Assembly: GCF_900129785.1 (NCBI RefSeq) | Contig: NZ_FSRC01000001.1 | Coordinates: 868,001 to 932,000, forward strand | Source: Algoriphagus halophilus | GTDB lineage: Bacteria > Bacteroidota > Bacteroidia > Cytophagales > Cyclobacteriaceae | Direction of reading: 5' to 3' | Length of the DNA: 64,000 bases | Shown here: positions 36,726 through 46,369 of the stretch, piece by piece | How the letters are laid out: every line of letters begins with the position of its first letter | How positions within the stretch are numbered: the stretch's first letter is position 1 | Position numbers and translations under genes: made by a program | Notes under the pieces: generated by a model | Databases searched by the model: none | Seen by the model: only the letters and a program-made list of their open reading frames with translations | What the model was told of the DNA's origin: nothing

Positions 36726-38318
36726 ATGATGAAGATGAATATCAATAGAATATTACTATATATAATGCTTGTAGGCTTCTCGGTGAGTTGTACTACAGCA
36801 GATTTTGAAGATAACTACACGGATCCTTCGAAGCTTTCTGAAACTTCAGTGGGTAAGCAGTTTACCGGAATGATTTATACCAATCGTCAGTCCGTGTTGC
36901 CAACCTATTGGGATTACTTTGTGATTAAGCGAATTACTTCCAATAGATATACTCAGGCAGTAGGATGGGTAAACACAGAAAATCAATATGTGCCAGGTTC
37001 TGCGGCAGTAAATGACCGTTGGAATAATTACTACAATTTTGTAGCTCAATACAGAGAGCTTGAAAAGGTATATAATGATTTGTCTGAAGAGGAGAAAGTT
37101 GATAACCGCGTTTTCATGATTGCGGCAGCTACATACTTCTATGACCATACGCAGCAGGTAGTTGATTTGCATGGAGATATTCCATGGTCTGAGGCTGGTA
37201 TGCTAAGTACTAATGGTGGAGACTACACTAAATCTTATGCTGGTTACGACAAGGCAAGTGATATCTATACCAAGATGTTGGATGATTTGGCTGGGTTTGC
37301 TGATGAATTACGTACACTACAAATCAATCCTGCTATTGAAATTGAATTCAGTACGCAAGACTTGATCAACCGTGGCGATATAGATCAGTGGTTGAAATAT
37401 ATCAATTCTTTGAGATTGAGAATGTTGACCAGAGTTAGTGGTACAAGTGAGTTTAGCGCAAGGGCAAAAACTGAAATCGGAACCATTTTATCAAATCCAG
37501 GACAGTATCCAATTGTATCTGAAAATGACAGTAATATCCTTTTCCGTATCCATACTTTAGGAACTTTGATGCCTGCTAATAACTTCCAGAGTGGTTTGGA
37601 GGATTGGGATGGTAACATTGCAGGAAAAGCGATTTTAGATCATATGGTAGGAAATGAAGATCCAAGATTAACCTATGTATTCCAACCAGGAGAGAATGCA
37701 GAAGGAGAGTATCTTGGCTTGGATCCATTAATGAATCCTACTGAACAGAATGAATTGGTATTGACACAAACTTTGAGTATCTACAATCACTCTACAATCA
37801 GTAGAAACCAGTATTTCCCAGGTTTAATCATTACTGCTGCTGAGGTACATTTAATGGCGGCTGAATATTACTTGAAGGAAAATCAGGATATGATGGCGAA
37901 GACTCATTATGAAGAAGCCATTCGCCAGTCTGTTGATTTCTACGAATACCTAAGAAGTATCAGTAATAATGCCGAGTCAGATGATCCGATTGTTCCTACA
38001 GAAGAGTCAATCAGTGCCTATTTATCAATGGATGATGTTTCTTGGGAAATGGCAGGTTCTTCTGAAGAGAAGCTCAAGTTAATTGCGGAACAAAAATGGT
38101 TACACTTTAATGTGGTTCAACCAAATGAAAGCTGGCATGAACTGAGAAGATTGGGTAAAGTTGACCTTGAGTTCTGGGAAGATAACTCTAACCAGCAAAG
38201 CCTACCTCCATCAAGATGGATGTATCCTGGATCAGAACAGACCTACAATATGGAAAACTATTCTGTAGTACAGCCAGAGGATAAATTGATGAACACCATT
38301 TTCTGGGATGTGAATTAA
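36726..38318 (+). CDS. SusD-like nutrient-binding lipoprotein (first copy)
   Basis: A 530-residue surface lipoprotein that works as the lid of the preceding SusC transporter. The lipobox ends at C22 (GFSVSC). TPR-like helices follow, with HGDIPWSEA, SLRLRMLTRVSG and the C-terminal EQKWLHFN/ESWHELRR elements of the SusD-like_2 type. The gene follows SusC closely, and a strong terminator ends the operon. Confidence 0.92.
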   Translation: MMKMNINRILLYIMLVGFSVSCTTADFEDNYTDPSKLSETSVGKQFTGMIYTNRQSVLPTYWDYFVIKRITSNRYTQAVGWVNTENQYVPGSAAVNDRWNNYYNFVAQYRELEKVYNDLSEEEKVDNRVFMIAAATYFYDHTQQVVDLHGDIPWSEAGMLSTNGGDYTKSYAGYDKASDIYTKMLDDLAGFADELRTLQINPAIEIEFSTQDLINRGDIDQWLKYINSLRLRMLTRVSGTSEFSARAKTEIGTILSNPGQYPIVSENDSNILFRIHTLGTLMPANNFQSGLEDWDGNIAGKAILDHMVGNEDPRLTYVFQPGENAEGEYLGLDPLMNPTEQNELVLTQTLSIYNHSTISRNQYFPGLIITAAEVHLMAAEYYLKENQDMMAKTHYEEAIRQSVDFYEYLRSISNNAESDDPIVPTEESISAYLSMDDVSWEMAGSSEEKLKLIAEQKWLHFNVVQPNESWHELRRLGKVDLEFWEDNSNQQSLPPSRWMYPGSEQTYNMENYSVVQPEDKLMNTIFWDVN

Positions 38319-38340
38319 TTTTTTCAGGTAGTATTTTATC

Positions 38341-38376
38341 AAAAAGCCTCTCAATTACATTGAGAGGCTTTTTTTA
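38341..38376 (+). terminator. Intrinsic terminator of the first susCD operon
   Basis: 15-bp stem AAAAAGCCTCTCAAT/ATTGAGAGGCTTTTT with a 3-nt loop and a T run, 22 bp after the SusD stop. The stem is nearly the same as the glnN terminator at 32972. Confidence 0.92.
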
Positions 38377-38740
38377 TACTAAATATCCATTAATCTCTAT
38401 GAATTATTCAAATAAAATTTTATGTAACTAATAAATAACCAAATTATATACTGTAAAAAACTCATTTACTATGTTAACTTTTTTAAAAAAATAGAAAAAA
38501 TAAATTTATCTTATATAAAATATTAATTAAATACTTTTGAATATTTTTTAAAATATATAGCTTTACTCTACACAAAGTGATTGATATCAATTTTGAAATT
38601 ACTTATGCTGTAAAGAGATTAATTTCTATACTTTTAGTTTTTTCAATTTTCTTGCCTAGCTGTTTTTTGAAAAGATTTAAAGATTTGATATCTAGCACTT
38701 TATGTTAAACTCAATTATTTCTAACCATTAATTACCAACT
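38377..38740 (+). other. Gene-free control region of the second SusC/SusD operon
   Basis: About 360 bp of very AT-rich DNA without a credible gene. It holds the promoter at 38536-38565 and a leader of about 170 nt that ends in TCTAACCATTAATTA before the start codon. This ending matches the leader of the first SusC almost base for base, although the middle of the two leaders differs. Confidence 0.7.
38536..38565 (+). promoter_or_regulatory. Promoter of the second susCD operon
   Basis: TTTG (38536-38539), an 18-nt spacer and TAGCTTTA (38558-38565), the same geometry as upstream of the first SusC. Confidence 0.65.
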
Positions 38741-41700
38741 ATGAGAAAAGTTTTATCAATTACTTTTACTCTGATTTTGATGCTTGGTACGATTGCATTC
38801 GTTCAAGCGCAGAGTAGGGTCTTGAAAGGAGTTGTGACCTCGGCGCCCGATGGCTTGCCCATGCCTGGTGTTACAATTCTCAACAAGAGCAATCAATCTG
38901 GTACTACCACCAACGTGGATGGAGAGTACTCGATTTCGGTGGAGCCAAGCACAGTTTTAGTGTTCTCTTTTATTGGCTATTCCACTCAGGAAATTACTGT
39001 CGGTAACAGGACCGAATTGAACATCACATTAGAAGAAGATGCAAGTGAACTCAATGAAGTAGTAGTTACTGCATTGGGTATCAGCAAAGAAAAGGAGAAG
39101 TTAGGTTATTCACTTACAGAAGTAAGTAGTGAAACCATGACAAAAGCTCGTGAAACCAACGTCGCAAATTCTCTTGCAGGTCGTGTAGCGGGTTTAGTAG
39201 TGAAAGGTACCAATTCTGGGCCTGGGGGAACATCAAAAATTACTTTGAGAGGTACTCCTAGTATCAACGGAACAGGATCTCCACTATATGTAATCAATGG
39301 TGTTCCAATGGACAATACCCAAAGAGGTGGTGCTGGACAATGGGGTGGTAGCGATAATGGAGATGGTATTGGAAACCTTTCTCCGGATGACATTGAAACA
39401 ATGACTGTTTTGAAAGGTCAGGCAGCTTCTGCTTTGTATGGTACTAGAGCATCTAATGGGGTTATTTTGATTACTACAAAATCCGGAAGTAAAGGAGGAG
39501 ATTGGAGCGCTAGTTATAATCTAAACTACATGGTAGAAAATCCTGTGGATTTCACAGATTTTCAAAATGAATATGGTCAAGGTACAGGAGGCCAAAGACC
39601 TACTACTGCTACAGATGCTCAAACAACAGGTAGATTAGCTTGGGGTGAGAGAATGGGTGGTTCAGTAATAGGATATGATGGAAACCAATATCCATATACT
39701 CCAACCAATGACGGATATTTGGATTTCTATAGAACAGGGTCCAATTTCACCAATACTGTTTCAGTTTCTAAAGGTTTGGGTTCTGATGGTTCATTTAGAA
39801 TGTCGGTATCCAATTTGGATTCTAAGTCTATTGTCCCAAATAGTGGAATGGATCGATTGAGTTTGAACTTAAATGTGGATCAAAATATTACTGATAAATT
39901 GAATGTGACTGCAATGATCAATTACATTGATCAAAAATCTGATAACATTCCATTTTTGAGTGATGGACCTAAAAATCCTAATAACTTCTTATTCCTAGCT
40001 CCAAACATCAGTCAAAGCATCTTTGCTCCCGGTTATAATACAGACAATGGTGCGGAAACTGTGTTTAGTGATGATATTTACGTAACCAACCCTTATTTTA
40101 TTGTCAACCAAGGGATCAATGATCTAGGTAGAAAAAGAACTATTTCTGCATTGTCTACCAAGTATAGTTTCACTGAAAATATCTATGCAATGGTCAGAAT
40201 TGGAAATGATGTTTCTAATGATGATTTCTATAGCATTGATCCTTACGGATTGGCATATACTGCCAACTTACAGGGTAATTTGAATTCCAGAGGCCAATCT
40301 ACTAGATCAGAATTGAACATAGATGGTTTATTCGGGGCAAAAGTTGACCTGACTGAAGGATTGGTTTTAGATGCATTGTTAGGAGGAAATATCCGTAAAA
40401 ATAAATTCGAATCTGTAAGTGTTGGTGGTAGCCGGTTTGTATTACCATACCTTTATTCTCCTTTCAACGTAGAGGCCTTTTCAAGAGGGTACTCCTTCTC
40501 TGAATTAGAAGTTCATTCAGGATTCTATTCTTTGGATTTCGGAATTAAAGATTTCTTGACCTTGTCTACAACAGGACGTTATGATGTCTATAGTACCTTA
40601 ACAAGTCCTGTTTCAGATGACAATAGCATTTTCTCACCTTCTGTTTCTGCTGCGTTCTTATTTGATAAATTCTTAAACATCTCAGCAATGGATTTCGGGA
40701 AGTTGAGAGTTTCTTATGCGGTGACTAGTGGTGATCCGGGAGTTGCTTACAGCAATCAATTCTATTATTCTTCTGCGAATTCATATGCTGGAGTTCCAGC
40801 TGGATCATCTCCAACTTCGCTTCCTAACTTATTCTTGAAGCCTTTCACTACAGATGAATTTGAAATTGGTCTGGACATGAATTTCTTCAATAACAGATTA
40901 GGTTTGGATTTGGCTTATTACACCAAGACTACGAATAATGAAATTATGAACGCGAGCTTGAGTATTGCTTCTGGTTTCAATAGTGCTGTAGTGGCAACAG
41001 GATCTATTCAAAACAAAGGGTTGGAAGTATTATTGACTGGTAAGCCGATCCAAACTTCGGATTTCACCTGGACATCTTCTTTTAATATCACTAGCGTGAA
41101 AAATGAAGTGTTAAGTACAGATGAAAACAACAATCCTGTAAACTTGGGACAAAATAGAGCTACTCTAGGAAATGCTGTGACTGCCTATGTAGTGGGTGAG
41201 CCTGGTCCTCAAATTAGGGCTTATGATTATCAATACAACCCGGACGGAAGTATTGTGGTAAATGAAGCTGGACTTCCAGTTAGAGGAGAATTGATCAATA
41301 TGGGTTCTGTTCTTCCAACTCTTTATGGAGGATGGAATAACGAATTCAATTATAAAGGAATTTCATTCTCATTCTTGATTGATTACAACTATGGAAATAA
41401 AGTGTTATCAGCAACTGAGTTTTATTCTACGTTCAGAGGTTTGAATAAAGTGACGTTAGAAGGTAGAGAGTCAGGAGTAACCAATGGCGGAGTAACAGCT
41501 CCTGCTGAAGATTACTATAAAGCTTTAGCTCAAAATATTACTAGAACTTCTGTAGTAGATGGTGACTTTATCAAATTGAGACAAATGACATTGGGTTATT
41601 CTTTACCAGCTTCTTGGTTTGGAAATACTCCAGTCATCAAAGGATTAGATGTCTCTTTTGTGGCTAGAAACTTGGCTATTTTGATGAGAAAAGCCAAGAA

Positions 41701-41812
41701 TATTGATCCAGAGGCTAGCTTTGGTTCCAATATCAACTACACAGGTATAGAAGGTACTTCTCTTCCAAGTACAAGATCTTTCGGTTTCAACCTGAACTTT
41801 AAACTGAACTAA
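38741..41812 (+). CDS. SusC/RagA-type TonB-dependent outer-membrane transporter (second copy)
   Basis: A 1023-residue outer-membrane transporter with signal peptide (1-24), CarboxypepD_reg-like domain (about 26-108), plug (PLYVINGVPMDNTQRGG, LKGQAASALYGTRASNGVILITTK) and a barrel ending FNLNFKLN. Like the first copy it has no STN domain. The first 110 residues are roughly three-quarters identical to the first SusC, whereas plug and barrel diverge strongly, so the ligand probably differs. The SusD partner follows after 2 bp. Confidence 0.94.
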   Translation: MRKVLSITFTLILMLGTIAFVQAQSRVLKGVVTSAPDGLPMPGVTILNKSNQSGTTTNVDGEYSISVEPSTVLVFSFIGYSTQEITVGNRTELNITLEEDASELNEVVVTALGISKEKEKLGYSLTEVSSETMTKARETNVANSLAGRVAGLVVKGTNSGPGGTSKITLRGTPSINGTGSPLYVINGVPMDNTQRGGAGQWGGSDNGDGIGNLSPDDIETMTVLKGQAASALYGTRASNGVILITTKSGSKGGDWSASYNLNYMVENPVDFTDFQNEYGQGTGGQRPTTATDAQTTGRLAWGERMGGSVIGYDGNQYPYTPTNDGYLDFYRTGSNFTNTVSVSKGLGSDGSFRMSVSNLDSKSIVPNSGMDRLSLNLNVDQNITDKLNVTAMINYIDQKSDNIPFLSDGPKNPNNFLFLAPNISQSIFAPGYNTDNGAETVFSDDIYVTNPYFIVNQGINDLGRKRTISALSTKYSFTENIYAMVRIGNDVSNDDFYSIDPYGLAYTANLQGNLNSRGQSTRSELNIDGLFGAKVDLTEGLVLDALLGGNIRKNKFESVSVGGSRFVLPYLYSPFNVEAFSRGYSFSELEVHSGFYSLDFGIKDFLTLSTTGRYDVYSTLTSPVSDDNSIFSPSVSAAFLFDKFLNISAMDFGKLRVSYAVTSGDPGVAYSNQFYYSSANSYAGVPAGSSPTSLPNLFLKPFTTDEFEIGLDMNFFNNRLGLDLAYYTKTTNNEIMNASLSIASGFNSAVVATGSIQNKGLEVLLTGKPIQTSDFTWTSSFNITSVKNEVLSTDENNNPVNLGQNRATLGNAVTAYVVGEPGPQIRAYDYQYNPDGSIVVNEAGLPVRGELINMGSVLPTLYGGWNNEFNYKGISFSFLIDYNYGNKVLSATEFYSTFRGLNKVTLEGRESGVTNGGVTAPAEDYYKALAQNITRTSVVDGDFIKLRQMTLGYSLPASWFGNTPVIKGLDVSFVARNLAILMRKAKNIDPEASFGSNINYTGIEGTSLPSTRSFGFNLNFKLN

Positions 41813-41814
41813 TT

Positions 41815-43410
41815 ATGAAAAAAATATATAGCATATTGTTATCAGGCCTTCTCTTAACAGCTGCTGGTTGTGATGGGGATTTTTCCGATATCAATACCAA
41901 CCCAAACAGTGCAGGTTCCAATGTTTTTGATCCTAACCTGATTTTACCAACTGTTTCTTATAACTATGGAAACATGATGACTGGTTATACCGGTGCCATC
42001 TTGTTTCAGAGTATGTGGGTACAAGTGATGGCTTCTACTTCTACAGGAGGTGCCAATTATTATTCTAATGCAGATAAATACGTGGCATCAGGTAGTACCA
42101 ACAGTTATATCCAAAATGTTTGGAATAATGGGTATGCATCTGCTTCTAGAGTGTACCAAATGCAAAAACTAGCTGAAGAAAAAGGATTTAATAATCTTCA
42201 GGCTGTAGGTACCATTTGGAAAGTCTTGACACTGTCATTTGTGTCGGATATTTATGGGGATATTCCTTACAGCGAGGCATTACAGGCGGAAGATGGAATT
42301 ACAACTCCTGCTTATGATTCACAGTCTGCTGCTTATACAGCGATGCTTTCTGATCTAGACAATGCCATTTCTTCCATATCAGATTCAGGTGATCCTATCA
42401 GAAATGATGTGCTTTATGGAGGTGATTTGGCGAAATGGAAAAAGTTAGGTTATTCCATTATGTTAAGAATGGCCATGAGATTGGTGGACGCGGATCCTTC
42501 AACTGCCCAGACCTATGTTACAAAGGCAGTTTCAGGAGGTGTATTTACATCTCCAGCTGATGAGGCTGTACTGGTTTCAGATCAAAATAATGGCTATTCA
42601 AATTCTAGTGCCAATGCACTGAATGTAACTGACGATGTGTATGAAGTTCGCTGGTCTGATAATTTAATTGATTTCCTAAAATCTACAAATGACCCTAGGT
42701 TGCCAATTGTTGCAGAGGTACCTGCTGCTGGTCTTGCCGCAAATAGAAGTGCCGCAGCTGGAAATAGTGACCCAGCTGTACAAATTGGACTTCCTAACGG
42801 TTATGATTTGAGAGGTGGAAGTACTGATGTTTCAAATGAGCCAAATTATCCAGGCCCTACTGGTTCTGGTGATGACGTAGCACCAATTGGTGCTTATTCA
42901 AGACCAACAGCCATTTACAGAGATCGAAATGCTCCTGTATTCATTCTGACCTATGCTGAAATCCAATTGCTATTGGCTGATGCTGCAGCAAGAGGTATTA
43001 ATGTTCCAGGTTCTGCATCAAGTTATTATGCAGCAGGAGTTGAAGCAGCATTGACTTCCATTGGTAAATTTGGAGGAGGAAGTGTTTCAGCTGGGGATGC
43101 GGCAGCTTATGCGGCGGCAAATCCATTGGATACTAGCAGTTCTTCCGCTTCTTTGAAAATGATCAATGAGCAAATCTGGGCAACTACTGGATTGTTTGCA
43201 AATTTCGTTGAGTCTTGGAACAATTGGAAGCGTTCTGGATATCCAGAGCTAACTCCTGTAAACTACACAGGAAATTTCTCAGGAGGCCAAATTCCAACAA
43301 GACAGGTTTATCCTGCTTCTGAGAGTACTACAAACCCAGAAGGCCTTGCTAATGCAATTTCTAACATGGGTGGTGATACTTGGACCACTAAAATGTGGTG
43401 GGATAAATAA
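41815..43410 (+). CDS. SusD-like nutrient-binding lipoprotein (second copy)
   Basis: A 531-residue surface lipoprotein, partner of the preceding SusC. The lipobox is LTAAGC with the lipidated C19, followed by DFSDINTNPNSAG, a typical SusD-like_2 beginning. The middle contains SFVSDIYGDIPYSEAL and KKLGYSIMLRMAMRLVD; the C-terminal half is Ala/Gly/Ser-rich. It follows the SusC gene by only 2 bp, so translation is probably coupled. Confidence 0.92.
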   Translation: MKKIYSILLSGLLLTAAGCDGDFSDINTNPNSAGSNVFDPNLILPTVSYNYGNMMTGYTGAILFQSMWVQVMASTSTGGANYYSNADKYVASGSTNSYIQNVWNNGYASASRVYQMQKLAEEKGFNNLQAVGTIWKVLTLSFVSDIYGDIPYSEALQAEDGITTPAYDSQSAAYTAMLSDLDNAISSISDSGDPIRNDVLYGGDLAKWKKLGYSIMLRMAMRLVDADPSTAQTYVTKAVSGGVFTSPADEAVLVSDQNNGYSNSSANALNVTDDVYEVRWSDNLIDFLKSTNDPRLPIVAEVPAAGLAANRSAAAGNSDPAVQIGLPNGYDLRGGSTDVSNEPNYPGPTGSGDDVAPIGAYSRPTAIYRDRNAPVFILTYAEIQLLLADAAARGINVPGSASSYYAAGVEAALTSIGKFGGGSVSAGDAAAYAAANPLDTSSSSASLKMINEQIWATTGLFANFVESWNNWKRSGYPELTPVNYTGNFSGGQIPTRQVYPASESTTNPEGLANAISNMGGDTWTTKMWWDK

Positions 43411-43439
43411 CAAATAAAAATCTTCATAGATAGATTACC

Positions 43440-43473
43440 GAAAGGGGTTTTGATTAAGTTCAAAACCTCTTTC
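43440..43473 (+). terminator. Probable intrinsic terminator after the second susCD
   Basis: 14-bp stem (43440-43453 with 43460-43473) with one G-U pair and a 6-nt loop. The T run after it is interrupted, so termination may be partial and allow some read-through to the ROK gene. Confidence 0.6.
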
Positions 43474-43590
43474 ACTTTATATACTTTAATAAAATTCAAA
43501 TGCGGCTTCTGCTTTCAGAAATTACAAATTGATTAGGAATGCTGGAATAATCTCTTTTTAGAAATGATCCGTAGAGAATATCTTTAAGAA

Positions 43591-44445
43591 ATGATACAAA
43601 TTGGAGTAGATATCGGAGGCTCACATATTTCAGCTGCAAAAATTAAGTTAGGAAATAGAACTTCCGATTGTTATGATGTTTACGAAGCTGATGTAGATAC
43701 TTTTGGGGATCAAGAGTCCATCATTTCCGCTTGGACTAAGATAATTAAGAAGGCTGCAGGAAATGCAAAAGAATTTCAAGTAGGAATAGCCATGCCTGGT
43801 CCCTATGACTATCAACAAGGGGTTTCTTTAATCAAAGACCAAGGCAAGATGGCTTCTCTTTACCGGCATTCCGTCAAGAATTTACTTGCAGAAAGCTTAG
43901 GGATCCATCCTTCCAATCTAGTCTTCACCAATGATGCTGAGGCGTTTTTAATAGGAGAAAGTTTTGCCGGGGCTGGAAGAGCATTTCAAAATTCAATAGG
44001 CATCACCTTGGGTACAGGGCTTGGTTCTGCCATAAAAGTTTTGGATGTCGTCAAAGATGCCAAACTTTGGACCGCACCATTTAGGGATGGAATCGCAGAG
44101 GATTACTTAGGGACAGCTTGGTTCAAAAATTTTGCTTTGACGAAGTTTGGACTTGAAATAGAAGGAGTAAAAGACCTGATTTCACCAGAATTTGATCCAG
44201 AGGTCTCCCATCAGCTATTTACTTCTTTCGGTAAAGCCTTTGGCGAGTTCTTGTTTCCCTATCTGAGCCGGTTACATTCCGAAGGAGTGGTATTGGGCGG
44301 TAAAATCAGTTTAGCTGCTGATTATTTCCTGCCATCTACCCAATCCTATCTGGAAACAATGGGATATCCTGTTCCTTTTACTATTTCTGAACTTGGAGAA
44401 AAGGCAGCTTTGATTGGTGCCTGCTTGCCATTTTACACTGAATAA
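43591..44445 (+). CDS. ROK-family sugar kinase-like protein
   Basis: A 284-residue ROK protein without HTH, so an enzyme rather than a repressor. The ATP phosphate loop is GVDIGGSHISAAKIK (7-12), the catalytic Asp is D115 in FTNDAEAFLIGE, and GITLGTGLGSAIK is the second phosphate motif. The zinc-binding cysteine motif of most ROK kinases (CxCGxxGC) is absent; the region reads APFRDGIAEDYLG instead. It probably phosphorylates a hexose or amino sugar taken up by the neighbouring Sus systems (inference). The next gene starts 6 bp later. Confidence 0.82.
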   Translation: MIQIGVDIGGSHISAAKIKLGNRTSDCYDVYEADVDTFGDQESIISAWTKIIKKAAGNAKEFQVGIAMPGPYDYQQGVSLIKDQGKMASLYRHSVKNLLAESLGIHPSNLVFTNDAEAFLIGESFAGAGRAFQNSIGITLGTGLGSAIKVLDVVKDAKLWTAPFRDGIAEDYLGTAWFKNFALTKFGLEIEGVKDLISPEFDPEVSHQLFTSFGKAFGEFLFPYLSRLHSEGVVLGGKISLAADYFLPSTQSYLETMGYPVPFTISELGEKAALIGACLPFYTE

Positions 44446-44451
44446 TCACGG

Positions 44452-46314
44452 ATGAAATATTTTACTTTTCCTATTTTGATGATCAGCTTGCTTTTTGGCT
44501 GCTGCCAAAAGTCAACTGCTCAAACTTCTTATGATCTGATCATCGTAGGAGGCGGGGCAAGTGGTACGGCAGCAGGAATTTCAGCAGGTCGATTGGGGAT
44601 TAATACATTGATCATTGAACCCACCCCTTGGTTGGGAGGGATGTTGACATCAGCAGGCGTGTCAGCAATTGATGGGAACCACCGGTTACCTTCAGGAATC
44701 TGGGGAGAATTTAAAGCTGGGTTAGAGGCATATTATGGAGGGGAAAAGAATTTAGCTACCGGTTGGGTGAGTAATACCCTTTTCGAGCCCAAAGTAGGAA
44801 ATGAAATTTTACAGGGTATGGCCGCCTCGGTACCTTCTTTAACCATTTCACTGGAGAGTGATTGGCAAAAGGCAGTTTATGAACAAGGGGTTTGGAACCT
44901 TGCTTATTTGAAAGATGGTGAGACTTTTCATATTTCAGCTCCAATTCTTATTGATGCCACAGAATTAGGTGATGTAGCTGCCTCTCAAGGCATACCTTAT
45001 CGCTTGGGCATGGATGCGAGAGATGAAATTGGAGAAAGTTTTGCCCCTGAAAAAAGTAACCATATCATTCAGGATCTAACCTATGTAGTGACCTTACAGG
45101 ATTATGGAGTGGGAGCGGACCGAACCATACCCGAACCCGAGAATTATAATCCAGAGGAGTTTGCCTGTGCCTGTGCCCATGCTGATCCCATCTCTGATCT
45201 AGCTCCTACCTTGGATTGTGATAAAATGATGAGCTATGGAAAACTTCCTAACGGAAAATACATGATCAATTGGCCCAATTGCGGGAATGATTATTATGTA
45301 AATATGGTGGAGATGAATGAGGAAGAAAGATGGTCTGCAATGGAAGAAGCCAAGCAAGCCAGTTTAAGATTTATCTATTACATACAGCATGAATTAGGGT
45401 ACAGACATCTTGGTATTGCAGAAGATGAATATCCAACCAAGGATCATTTGCCAATGATCCCTTATCATCGGGAATCGAGGAGATTTGAGGGGTTGGTTGA
45501 TTTTACCTTACCCTATGTGAGGACACCATATGAGGCACCTAATCCATTATACCGAACTGGGATTGCAGTAGGAGATTATACCATTGACCATCATCACAAA
45601 AAGAACGTAGATGCTCCCGCGATTGATTTCATCAAAATTCGTGTTCCTTCTTATACGATTCCTTTGGGGGCTTTAATACCGAAAAATCACCCTTCGCTAA
45701 TCCTTGCTGAGAAGAGTATTTCTGTTTCAAATATCGTCAATGGAGCAACTAGGCTTCAGCCAGTGGTGTTAGGAATTGGGCAAGCTGCAGGAGTGTTGGC
45801 TGCAGTAGCAATCAAAGAAAATAAACCCTTGGGTGAAGTTTCTATCAGGGAAGTGCAGACCTTATTGCTATCTCAAAATGCCTACATCATGCCTTTTTTG
45901 GATATGAGTCCAAGGGAAGATCATTATGTAGCCATGCAGAAAATTGGAGCTACTGGAATTTTAAAAGGAGAGGGTGTCCCTTATCTCTGGGCTAACCAAA
46001 CTTGGTTTTACCCAGAGCGTTTGGTCACTGAATACGAATTGGTAGAAGGAATGCGGTCTTTATATCCGGAATTGAAGGATTACTGGGGTGCTTCAGGGAA
46101 TTATTTATCAGGAGAAAGACTTCGGGAAATACTGGAACTTGTGAAGCCCAATACTCCCTTATTGGAACTGGCACAAGCTTGGAAAAGAAGAGGATTGGAA
46201 GGGAATTTCACCTCTGAGAAGAAACTCAATCGAAAAGAAGTATCGGTGCTTCTGGATGAGTTGCTAAATCCTTTTTCTAAAGAGGTGAATTGGGAAGGAG
46301 CGTTAAAAAATTAA
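44452..46314 (+). CDS. Exported FAD-dependent oxidoreductase
   Basis: A 620-residue protein with an N-terminal signal sequence (to about residue 23, ...LLFGCCQKSTAQ; a lipidated cysteine is possible). The FAD dinucleotide-binding motif is DLIIVGGGASGTAAGIS, followed by LGGMLTSAGVSAIDGNHRLPSG. The C-terminal FAD block is RLQPVVLGIGQAAGVLAAVA. This is the FAD_oxidored family common in Bacteroidota polysaccharide or sugar loci. The substrate is not known; a sugar or sugar acid is plausible. It forms a two-gene unit with the ROK kinase. Confidence 0.85.
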   Translation: MKYFTFPILMISLLFGCCQKSTAQTSYDLIIVGGGASGTAAGISAGRLGINTLIIEPTPWLGGMLTSAGVSAIDGNHRLPSGIWGEFKAGLEAYYGGEKNLATGWVSNTLFEPKVGNEILQGMAASVPSLTISLESDWQKAVYEQGVWNLAYLKDGETFHISAPILIDATELGDVAASQGIPYRLGMDARDEIGESFAPEKSNHIIQDLTYVVTLQDYGVGADRTIPEPENYNPEEFACACAHADPISDLAPTLDCDKMMSYGKLPNGKYMINWPNCGNDYYVNMVEMNEEERWSAMEEAKQASLRFIYYIQHELGYRHLGIAEDEYPTKDHLPMIPYHRESRRFEGLVDFTLPYVRTPYEAPNPLYRTGIAVGDYTIDHHHKKNVDAPAIDFIKIRVPSYTIPLGALIPKNHPSLILAEKSISVSNIVNGATRLQPVVLGIGQAAGVLAAVAIKENKPLGEVSIREVQTLLLSQNAYIMPFLDMSPREDHYVAMQKIGATGILKGEGVPYLWANQTWFYPERLVTEYELVEGMRSLYPELKDYWGASGNYLSGERLREILELVKPNTPLLELAQAWKRRGLEGNFTSEKKLNRKEVSVLLDELLNPFSKEVNWEGALKN

Positions 46315-46323
46315 TAGGAAAGA

Positions 46324-46364
46324 AAGGCTGAAAATCAATGAACTAGGAATTGATTTTCAGCCTT
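46324..46364. terminator. Perfect inverted repeat between convergent genes, likely bidirectional terminator
   Basis: 16-bp perfect stem (46324-46339 with 46349-46364) and a 9-nt loop, lying in the 55 bp between the FAD oxidoreductase and the convergent sulfatase. There is no strong T run, so the hairpin may also serve to protect mRNA ends. Confidence 0.7.
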
Positions 46365-46369
46365 CAAAT

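Noticed and set aside
33387..43410. The two susCD pairs as a transposon-borne duplication.
   Set aside because: No transposase, no terminal inverted repeats and no target-site duplication were found. The barrels have diverged too far for a recent copy.
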